A stretch of DNA of 64,000 bases, from contig OZ059895.1 of assembly GCA_964057225.1 (NCBI GenBank), positions 22,144,688 to 22,208,687 of the forward strand. Reading direction: 5' to 3'. Below the pieces are notes generated by a model. That model ran no database searches, was not told the DNA's origin, and saw nothing but the letters and a program-made list of their open reading frames with translations. The position numbers and the translations under genes were made by a program. This stretch comes from Auanema rhodensis. Lineage: Eukaryota > Nematoda > Chromadorea > Rhabditida > Rhabditidae. Below, one piece after another: positions 50,152-61,821 of the stretch (position 1 is its first letter; every line of letters begins with the position of its first letter).

Positions 50152-53100
50152 CACGTGAAAGATGAAAAGATGCGGTTTTCAAAATTAGATTCCCCATGTC
50201 CATATTAGTCTAAAAACAAATTTTTATTGATATTGGTGCATGGTAACCATGACTTTGAAATTTACGTGAACTTTAATTTATGCTAATTAAGTGTACACAT
50301 GATGTGCACTTGGTATGTAACTCGCTTCACGTCAAAGATAAAGAGATGCGGTTTTCAAAATTAGATTCCCCATGTCCATATTAGTCTAAAAACAAATTTT
50401 TATTAATATTGGTGCATGGTAACCATGACTTTGAAATTTACGTGAACTTTAATTTATGCTAATTAAGTGTACACATGATGTGAACTTGGTATGTAACTCG
50501 CTTCACGTGAAAGATGAAGAGATGCGGTTTTCAAAATTAGATTCCTCATGTCCATATTAGTCTAAAAACGAATTTTTATCGATATTGGTGCATGGTAACC
50601 ATGACTTTGAAATTTACGTGAACTTTAATTTATGCTAATTAAGTGTACACATGATGTGCGCTTGGTATGTAACTCGCTTCACGTGAAAGATAAAGAGATG
50701 CGGTTTTCAAAATTAGATTCCCCATTTCCATATTAGTCTAAAAACAAATTTTTATTGATATTGGTGCATGGCAACCATGACTTTAAAATTTACGTGAACT
50801 TTAATTTATGCTAATTAAGTGTACACATGATGTGCACTTGGTATGTAACTCGCTTCACGTCAAAGATAAAGAGATGCGGTTTTCAAAATTAGATTCCCCA
50901 TGTCCATATTAGTCTAAAAACAAATTTTTATTAATATTGGTGCATGGTAACCATGACTTTGAAATTTACGTGAACTTTAATTTATGCTAATTAAGTGTAC
51001 ACATGATGTGCACTTGGTATGTAACTCGCTTCAAGTGAAAGATGAAGAGATGCGGTTTTCAAAATTAGATTCCTCATGTCCATATTAGTCTAAAAACGAA
51101 TTTTTATTGATATTGGTGAATGGTAACCATGACTTTGAAATTTACGTGAACTTTAATTTATGCTTATTAAGTGTACACGTGATGTGCACTTGGTATGTAA
51201 CTTGCTTCACGTGAAAGATAAAGGGATGCGGTTTTCAAAATTAGATTCCCCATGTCCATATTAGTCTAAAAACAAATTTTTATTGATATTGGTGCATGGT
51301 AACCATGACTTTGAAATTTACGTGAACTTTAATTTATGCTAATTAAGTGTACACATGATGTGCTCTTGGTATGTAACTCGCTTCACGTGAAAGATGAAGA
51401 GATGCGGTTTTCAAAATTAGATTCCCCATTTCCATGTTAGTCTAAAAACAAATTTTTATTGATATTGGTGCATGGCAACCATGACTTTAGAATTTACGTG
51501 AACTTTAATTTATGCTAATTAAGTGTACACATGATGTGCACTTGGTATGTAACTCGCTTCACGTCAAAGATAAAGAGATGCGGTTTTCAAAATTAGATTC
51601 CCCATGTCCATATTAGTCTAAAAACAATTTTTTATTAATATTGGTGCATGGTAACCATGACTTTGAAATTTACGTGAACTTTAATTTATGCTAATTAAGT
51701 GTACACATGATGTGCACTTGGTATGTAACTCGCTTCACGTGAAAGATGAAGAGATGCGGTTTTCAAAATTAGATTCCTCATGTCCATATTAGTCTAAAAA
51801 CGAATTTTTATCGATATTGGTGCATGGTAACCATGACTTTGAAATTTACGTGAACTTTAATTTATGCTAATTAAGTGTACACATGATGTGCGCTTGGTAT
51901 GTAACTCGCTTCACGTGAAAGATAAAGAGATGCGGTTTTCAAAATTAGATTCCCCATTTCCATATTAGTCTGAAAACAAATTTTTATTGATATTGGTGCA
52001 TGGCAACCATGACTTTAAAATTTACGTGAACTTTAATTTATGCTAATTAAGTGTACACATGATGTGCACTTGGTATGTAACTCGCTTCACGTCAAAGATA
52101 AAGAGATGCGGTTTTCAACATTAGATTCCCCATGTCCATATTAGTCTAAAAACAAATTTTTATTAATAATGGTGCATGGTAACCATGACTTTGAAATTTA
52201 CGTGAACTTTAATTTATGCTAATTAAGTGTACACATGATGTGCACTTGGTATGTAACTCGCTTCACGTGAAAGATGAAGAGATGCGGTTTTCAAAATTAG
52301 ATTCCTCATGTCCATATTAGTCTAAAAACAAATTTTTATTAATAATGGTGCATGGCAACCATGACTTTAAAATTTACGTGAACTTTAATTTATGCTAATT
52401 AAGTGTACACATGATGTGCACTTGGTATGTAACTCGCTTCACGTCAAAGATAAAGAGATGCGGTTTTCAAAATTAGATTCCCCATGTCCATATTAGTCTA
52501 AAAACAAATTTTTATTAATAATGGTGCATGGTAACCATGACTTTGAAATTTACGTGAACTTTAATTTATGCTAATTAAGTGTACACATGATGTGCACTTG
52601 GTATGTAACTCGCTTCACGTGAAAGATGAAGAGATGCGGTTTTCAAAATTAGATTCCTCATGTCCATATTAGTCTAAAAACGAATTTTTATTGATATTGG
52701 TGCATGGCAACCATGACTTTGAAATTTACGTGAACTTTAATTTATGCTAATTAAGTGTACACATGATGTGCGCTTGGTATGTAACTCGCTTCACGTGAAA
52801 GATAAAGAGATGCGGTTTTCAAAATTAGATTCCCCATTTCCATATTAGTCTGAAAACAAATTTTTATTGATATTGGTGCATGGCAACCATGACTTTAAAA
52901 TTTACGTGAACTTTAATTTATGCTAATTAAGTGTACACATGATGTGCACTTGGTATGTAACTCGCTTCACGTGAAAGATGAAGAGATGCGGTTTTCAAAA
53001 TTAGATTCGTCATGTCCATATTAGTCTAAAAACGAATTTTTATTGATATTGGTGCATGGTAACCATGACTTTGAAATTTACGTGAACTTTAATTTATGCT

Positions 53101-56100
53101 AATTAAGTGTACACATGATGTGCACTTGGTATGTAACTCGCTTCACGTCAAAGATAAAGAGATGCGGTTTCCAAAATTAGATTCCCCATGTCCATATTAG
53201 TCTAAAAACAAATTTTTATTAATATTGGTGCATGGTAACCATGACTTTGAAATTTACGTGAACTTTAATTTATGCTAATTAAGTGTACACATGATGTGCA
53301 CTTGGTATGTAACTCGCTTCACGTGAAAGATGAAGAGATGCGGTTTTCAAAATTAGATTCCTCATGTCCATATTAGTCTAAAAACGAATTTTTATTGATA
53401 TTGGTGCATGGTAACCATGACTTTGAAATTTACGTGAACTTTAATTTATGCTTATTAAGTGTACACGTGATGTGCACTTGGTATGTAACTCGCTTCACGT
53501 GAAAGATAAAGGGATGCGGTTTTCAAAATTAGATTCCCCATGTCCATATTAGTCTAAAAACAAATTTTTATTGATATTGGTGCATGGTAACCATGACTTT
53601 GAACTTTACGTGAACTTTAATTTATGCTAATTAAGTGTACACATGATGTGCACTTGGTATGTAACTCGCTTCACGTGAAAGATGAAGAGATGCGGTTTTC
53701 AAAATTAGATTCCTCATGTCCATATTAGTCTAAAAACGAATTTTTATCGATATTGGTGCATGGTAACCATGACTTTGAAATTTACGTGAACTTTAATTTA
53801 TGCTAATTAAGTGTACACATGATGTGCACTTGGTATGTAACTCGCTTCACGTGAAAGATGAAGAGATGCGGTTTTCAAAATTAGATTCCTCATGTCCATA
53901 TTAGTCTAAAAACGAATTTTTATTGATATTGGTGCATGGCAACCATGACTTTGAAATTTACGTGAACTTTAATTTATGCTTATTAAGTGTACACGTGATG
54001 TGCACTTGGTATGTAACTCGCTTCACGTGAAAGATAAAGGGATGCGGTTTTCAAAATTAGATTCCTCATGTCCATATTAGTCTAAAAACGAATTTTTATT
54101 GATATTGGTGCATGGTAACCATGACTTTGAAATTTACGTGAACTTTAATTTATGCTAATTAAGTGTACACATGATGTGCACTTGGTATGTAACTCGCTTC
54201 ACGTGAAAGATGAAGAGATGCGGTTTTCAAAATTAGATTCCTCATGTCCATATTAGTCTAAAAACGAATTTTTATCGATATTGGTGCATGGTAACCATGA
54301 CTTTGAAATTTACGTGAACTTTAATTTATGCTAATTAAGTGTACACATGATGTGCGCTTGGTATGTAACTCGCTTCACGTGAAAGATAAAGAGATGCGGT
54401 TTTCAAAATTAGATTCCCCATTTCCATATTAGTCTGAAAACAAATTTTTATTGATATTGGTGCATGGCAACCATGACTTTAAAATTTACGTGAACTTTAA
54501 TTTATGCTAATTAAGTGTACACATGATGTGCACTTGGTATGTAACTCGCTTCACGTCAAAGATAAAGAGATGCGGTTTTCAAAATTAGATTCCTCATGTC
54601 CATATTAGTCTAAAAACGAATTTTTATCGATATTGGTGCATGGTAACCATGACTTTGAAATTTACGTGAACTTTAATTTATGCTAATTAAGTGTACACAT
54701 GATGTGCGCTTGGTATGTAACTCGCTTCACGTGAAAGATAAAGAGATGCGGTTTTCAAAATTAGATTCCCCATTTCCATATTAGTCTGAAAACAAATTTT
54801 TATTGATATTGGTGCATGGCAACCATGACTTTAAAATTTACGTGAACTTTAATTTATGCTAATTAAGTGTACACATGATGTGCACTTGGTATGTAACTCG
54901 CTTCACGTCAAAGATAAAGAGATGCGGTTTCCAAAATTAGATTCCCCATGTCCATATTAGTCTAAAAACAAATTTTTATTAATATTGGTGCATGGTAACC
55001 ATGACTTTGAAATTTACGTGAACTTTAATTTATGCTAATTAAGTGTACACATGATGTGCACTTGGTATGTAACTCGCTTCACGTGAAAGATGAAGAGATG
55101 CGGTTTTCAAAATTAGATTCCTCATGTCCATATTAGTCTAAAAACGAATTTTTATTGATATTGGTGCATGGTAACCATGACTTTGAAATTTACGTGAACT
55201 TTAATTTATGCTAATTAAGTGTACACATGATGTGCACTTGGTATGTAACTCGCTTCACGTCAAAGATAAAGAGATGCGGTTTCCAAAATTAGATTCCCCA
55301 TGTCCATATTAGTCTAAAAACAAATTTTTATTAATATTGGTGCATGGTAACCATGACTTTGAAATTTACGTGAACTTTAATTTATGCTAATTAAGTGTAC
55401 ACATGATGTGCACTTGGTATGTAACTCGCTTCACGTGAAAGATGAAGAGATGCGGTTTTCAAAATTAGATTCCTCATGTCCATATTAGTCTAAAAACGAA
55501 TTTTTATTGATATTGGTGCATGGTAACCATGACTTTGAAATTTACGTGAACTTTAATTTATGCTTATTAAGTGTACACGTGATGTGCACTTGGTATGTAA
55601 CTCGCTTCACGTGAAAGATAAAGGGATGCGGTTTTCAAAATTAGATTCCCCATGTCCATATTAGTCTAAAAACAAATTTTTATTGATATTGGTGCATGGT
55701 AACCATGACTTTGAACTTTACGTGAACTTTAATTTATGCTAATTAAGTGTACACATGATGTGCACTTGGTATGTAACTCGCTTCACGTGAAAGATGAAGA
55801 GATGCGGTTTTCAAAATTAGATTCCTCATGTCCATATTAGTCTAAAAACGAATTTTTATCGATATTGGTGCATGGTAACCATGACTTTGAAATTTACGTG
55901 AACTTTAATTTATGCTTATTAAGTGTACACGTGATGTGCACTTGGTATGTAACTCGCTTCACGTGAAAGATAAAGGGATGCGGTTTTCAAAATTAGATTC
56001 CCCATGTCCATATTAGTCTAAAAACGAATTTTTATTGATATTGGTGCATGGTAACCATGACTTTGAAATTTACGTGAACTTTAATTTATGCTAATTAAGT

Positions 56101-57895
56101 GTACACATGATGTGCACTTGGTATGTAACTCGCTTCACGTGAAAGATGAAGAGATGCGGTTTTCAAAATTAGATTCCTCATGTCCATATTAGTCTAGAAA
56201 CGAATTTTTATTGATATTGGTGCATGGCAACCATGACTTTGAAATTTACGTGAACTTTAATTTATGCTTATTAAGTGTACACGTGATGTGCACTTGGTAT
56301 GTAACTCGCTTCACGTGAAAGATAAAGGGATGCGGTTTTCAAAATTAGATTCCTCATGTCCATATTAGTCTAAAAACGAATTTTTATTGATATTGGTGCA
56401 TGGTAACCATGACTTTGAAATTTACGTGAACTTTAATTTATGCTAATTAAGTGTACACATGATGTGCACTTGGTATGTAACTCGCTTCACGTGAAAGATG
56501 AAGAGATGCGGTTTTCAAAATTAGATTCCTCATGTCCATATTAGTCTAAAAACGAATTTTTATCGATATTGGTGCATGGTAACCATGACTTTGAAATTTA
56601 CGTGAACTTTAATTTATGCTAATTAAGTGTACACATGATGTGCGCTTGGTATGTAACTCGCTTCACGTGAAAGATAAAGAGATGCGGTTTTCAAAATTAG
56701 ATTCCCCATTTCCATATTAGTCTGAAAACAAATTTTTATTGATATTGGTGCATGGCAACCATGACTTTAAAATTTACGTGAACTTTAATTTATGCTAATT
56801 AAGTGTACACATGATGTGCACTTGGTATGTAACTCGCTTCACGTCAAAGATAAAGAGATGCGGTTTCCAAAATTAGATTCCCCATGTCCATATTAGTCTA
56901 AAAACAAATTTTTATTAATATTGGTGCATGGTAACCATGACTTTGAAATTTACGTGAACTTTAATTTATGCTAATTAAGTGTACACATGATGTGCACTTG
57001 GTATGTAACTCGCTTCACGTGAAAGATGAAGAGATGCGGTTTTCAAAATTAGATTCCTCATGTCCATATTAGTCTAAAAACGAATTTTTATTGATATTGG
57101 TGCATGGTAACCATGACTTTGAAATTTACGTGAACTTTAATTTATGCTAATTAAGTGTACACATGATGTGCACTTGGTATGTAACTCGCTTCACGTCAAA
57201 GATAAAGAGATGCGGTTTCCAAAATTAGATTCCCCATGTCCATATTAGTCTAAAAACAAATTTTTATTAATATTGGTGCATGGTAACCATGACTTTGAAA
57301 TTTACGTGAACTTTAATTTATGCTAATTAAGTGTACACATGATGTGCACTTGGTATGTAACTCGCTTCACGTGAAAGATGAAGAGATGCGGTTTTCAAAA
57401 TTAGATTCCTCATGTCCATATTAGTCTAAAAACGAATTTTTATTGATATTGGTGCATGGTAACCATGACTTTGAAATTTACGTGAACTTTAATTTATGCT
57501 TATTAAGTGTACACGTGATGTGCACTTGGTATGTAACTCGCTTCACGTGAAAGATAAAGGGATGCGGTTTTCAAAATTAGATTCCCCATGTCCATATTAG
57601 TCTAAAAACAAATTTTTATTGATATTGGTGCATGGTAACCATGACTTTGAACTTTACGTGAACTTTAATTTATGCTAATTAAGTGTACACATGATGTGCA
57701 CTTGGTATGTAACTCGCTTCACGTGAAAGATGAAGAGATGCGGTTTTCAAAATTAGATTCCTCATGTCCATATTAGTCTAAAAACGAATTTTTATCGATA
57801 TTGGTGCATGGTAACCATGACTTTGAAATTTACGTGAACTTTAATTTATGCTTATTAAGTGTACACGTGATGTGCACTTGGTATGTAACTCGCTT

Positions 57896-58071
57896 CACGT
57901 GAAAGATAAAAGGATGCGGTTTTCAAAATTAGATTCCCCATGTCCATATTAGTCTGAAAACAAATTTTTATTGATATTGGTGCATGGCAACCATGACTTT
58001 AAAATTTACGTGAACTTTAATTTATGCTAATTAAGTGTACACATGATGTGCACTTGGTATGTAACTCGCTT
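57896..58071 (+). repeat. Hybrid E/B monomer at a block junction
   Basis: Starts as an E-like monomer (GATAAAAGGATGCGG, CCCATGTCC) and ends as class B (CTGAAAAC, GGCAACC, TTTAAAA). The second half matches 61768-61943 at the 22-monomer offset and the first half does not, so the left breakpoint of that duplication lies in this monomer, between positions about 47 and 61. Confidence 0.72.
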
Positions 58072-60128
58072 CACGTCAAAGATAAAGAGATGCGGTTTCC
58101 AAAATTAGATTCCCCATGTCCATATTAGTCTAAAAACAAATTTTTATTAATATTGGTGCATGGTAACCATGACTTTGAAATTTACGTGAACTTTAATTTA
58201 TGCTAATTAAGTGTACACATGATGTGCACTTGGTATGTAACTCGCTTCACGTGAAAGATGAAGAGATGCGGTTTTCAAAATTAGATTCCTCATGTCCATA
58301 TTAGTCTAAAAACGAATTTTTATTGATATTGGTGCATGGTAACCATGACTTTGAAATTTACGTGAACTTTAATTTATGCTTATTAAGTGTACACGTGATG
58401 TGCACTTGGTATGTAACTCGCTTCACGTGAAAGATAAAGGGATGCGGTTTTCAAAATTAGATTCCCCATGTCCATATTAGTCTAAAAACAAATTTTTATT
58501 GATATTGGTGCATGGTAACCATGACTTTAAAATTTACGTGAACTTTAATTTATGCTAATTAAGTGTACACATGATGTGCACTTGGTATGTAACTCGCTTC
58601 ACGTCAAAGATAAAGAGATGCGGTTTCCAAAATTAGATTCCCCATGTCCATATTAGTCTAAAAACAAATTTTTATTAATATTGGTGCATGGTAACCATGA
58701 CTTTGAAATTTACGTGAACTTTAATTTATGCTAATTAAGTGTACACATGATGTGCACTTGGTATGTAACTCGCTTCACGTGAAAGATGAAGAGATGCGGT
58801 TTTCAAAATTAGATTCCTCATGTCCATATTAGTCTAAAAACGAATTTTTATTGATATTGGTGCATGGTAACCATGACTTTGAAATTTACGTGAACTTTAA
58901 TTTATGCTTATTAAGTGTACACGTGATGTGCACTTGGTATGTAACTCGCTTCACGTGAAAGATAAAGGGATGCGGTTTTCAAAATTAGATTCCCCATGTC
59001 CATATTAGTCTAAAAACAAATTTTTATTGATATTGGTGCATGGTAACCATGACTTTGAACTTTACGTGAACTTTAATTTATGCTAATTAAGTGTACACAT
59101 GATGTGCACTTGGTATGTAACTCGCTTCACGTGAAAGATGAAGAGATGCGGTTTTCAAAATTAGATTCCTCATGTCCATATTAGTCTAAAAACGAATTTT
59201 TATCGATATTGGTGCATGGTAACCATGACTTTGAAATTTACGTGAACTTTAATTTATGCTTATTAAGTGTACACGTGATGTGCACTTGGTATGTAACTCG
59301 CTTCACGTGAAAGATAAAGGGATGCGGTTTTCAAAATTAGATTCCCCATGTCCATATTAGTCTAAAAACGAATTTTTATTGATATTGGTGCATGGTAACC
59401 ATGACTTTGAAATTTACGTGAACTTTAATTTATGCTAATTAAGTGTACACATGATGTGCACTTGGTATGTAACTCGCTTCACGTGAAAGATGAAGAGATG
59501 CGGTTTTCAAAATTAGATTCCTCATGTTCATATTAGTCTAAAAACGAATTTTTATCGATATTGGTGCATGGTAACCATGACTTTGAAATTTACGTGAACT
59601 TTAATTTATGCTTATTAAGTGTACACATGATGTGCACTTGGTATGTAACTCGCTTCACGTGAAAGATGAAGAGATGCGGTTTTCAAAATTAGATTCCTCA
59701 TGTCCATGTTAGTCTAAAAACGAATTTTTATTGATATTGGTGCATGGTAACCATGACTTTGAAATTTACGTGAACTTTAATTTATGCTTATTAAGTGTAC
59801 ACGTGATGTGCACTTGGTATGTAACTCGCTTCACGTGAAAGATAAAGGGATGCGGTTTTCAAAATTAGATTCCCCATGTCCATATTAGTCTAAAAACAAA
59901 TTTTTATTGATATTGGTGCATGGTAACCATGACTTTGAAATTTACGTGAACTTTAATTTATGCTAATTAAGTGTACACATGATGTGCACTTGGTATGTAA
60001 CTCGCTTCACGTGAAAGATGAAGAGATGCGGTTTTCAAAATTAGATTCCTCATGTCCATATTAGTCTAAAAACGAATTTTTATCGATATTGGTGCATGGT
60101 AACCATGACTTTGAAATTTACGTGAACT
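57950..60128 (+). repeat. 22-monomer-offset (3872 bp) duplication, copy 1
   Basis: Monomers from the second half of 57896 to 60128 match 61822-64000 in order: C, A', E with TTTAAAA, C, A', E with GAACTTTACG, A, E with acgaatt, F (TTCAT), A', E, A. The copy at 59656 has a private CATGTTAG not seen at 63528. The right end is unknown because the partner reaches the window edge. Confidence 0.85.
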
Positions 60129-60887
60129 TTAATTTATGCTTATTAAGTGTACACGTGATGTGCACTTGGTATGTAACTCGCTTCACGTGAGAGATAAAGA
60201 GATGCGGTTTTCAAAATTAGATTCCCCATGTCCATATTAGTCTAAAAACAAATTTTTTTTGATATTGGTGCATGGTAACCATGACTTTGAAATTTACGTG
60301 AACTTTAATTTATGCTTATTAAGTGTACACGTGATGTGCACTTGGTATGTAACTCGCTTCACGTGAAAGATAAAGAGATGCGGTTTTCAAAATTAGATTC
60401 CCCATGTCCATATTAGTCTAAAAACAAATTTTTATTAATATTGGTGCATGGTAACCATGACTTTGAAATTTACGTGAACTTCAATTTATGCTAATTAAGT
60501 GTACACATGATGTGCACTTGGTATGTAACTCGCTTCACGTCAAAGATAAAGAGATGCGGTTTTCAAAATTAGATTCCCCATGTCCATATTAGTCTAAAAA
60601 CAAATTTTTATTAATATTGGTGCATGGTAACCATGACTTTGAAATTTACGTGAACTTTAATTTATGCTAATTAAATGTACACCTGATGTGCACTTGGTAT
60701 GTAACTCGCTTCACGTGAAAGATAAAGAGATGCGGTTTTCAAAATTAGATTCCCCATTTCCATTTTAGACTAAAAACGAATTTTTATTGATATTGGTGCA
60801 TGGTAACCATGACTTTGAAATTTACGTGAACTTTAATTTATGCTTATTAAGTGTACACGTGATGTGCACTTGGTATGTAACTCGCTT
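59128..60887 (+). repeat. Block homologous to 35025-36608, about 24.1 kb away
   Basis: Rare features shared with 35025-36608 are the F, A', E, A order, then CACGTGAGAG with an eight-T run before GATATTGG (60184; 36081), ATTAAATGTACACCTG (60670; 36391) and a TTAGACTAAAAACG monomer (60712; 36433). The offset is 24103 bp at the first marker and 24279 bp at the second, so this copy has one extra monomer. The 24103 value is 137 monomers minus 9, exactly the sum of the indels lying between. Confidence 0.85.
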
Positions 60888-61821
60888 CACGTGAAAGATA
60901 AAGAGATGCGGTTTTCAAAATTAGATTCCCCATGTCCATATTAGTCTAAAAACAAATTTTTATTAATATTGGTGCATGGTAACCATGACTTTGAAATTTA
61001 CGTGAACTTTAATTTATGCTAATTAAGTGTACACCTGATGTGCACTTGGTATGTAACTCGCTTCACGTGAAAGATAAAGAGATGCGGTTTTCAAAATTAG
61101 ATTCCCCATGTCCATATTAGTCTAAAAACAAATTTTTATTAATATTGGTGCATGGTAACCATGACTTTGAAATTTACGTGAACTTTAAATTATGCTAATT
61201 AAGTGTACACATGATGTGCACTTGGTATGTAACTCGCTTCACGTGAAAGATGAAGAGATGCGGTTTTCAAAATTAGATTCCTCATGTCCATATTAGTCTA
61301 AAAACGAATTTTTATTGATATTGGTGCATGGTAACCATGACTTTGAAATTTACGTGAACTTTAATTTATGCTAATTAAGTGTACACATGATGTGCGCTTG
61401 GTATGTAACTCGCTTCACGTGAAAGATAAAGAGATGCGGTTTTCAAAATTAGATTCCCCATTTCCATATTAGTCTGAAAACAAATTTTTATTGATATTGG
61501 TGCATGGCAACCATGACTTTAAAATTTACGTGAACTTTAATTTATGCTAATTAAGTGTACACATGATGTGCACTTGGTATGTAACTCGCTTCACGTCAAA
61601 GATAAAGAGATGCGGTTTTCAAAATTAGATTCCTCATGTCCATATTAGTCTAAAAACGAATTTTTATCGATATTGGTGCATGGTAACCATGACTTTGAAA
61701 TTTACGTGAACTTTAATTTATGCTAATTAAGTGTACACATGATGTGCGCTTGGTATGTAACTCGCTTCACGTGAAAGATAAAGAGATGCGGTTTTCAAAA
61801 TTAGATTCCCCATTTCCATAT

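Larger units (their letters stand above)
47161..51031 (+). repeat. Zone VI: mixed monomers linking diverged and standard zones
   Basis: Contains an X monomer at 47512 followed directly by a Z at 47688 without the usual Y, and a lone Y-like monomer at 48393. From 48921 standard A', AAAAGG and GATGAAAAG monomers appear in an order resembling 1233-1936. The class C and B copies near 49449-51031 resemble Zone I. No gene or insertion is present. Confidence 0.78.
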
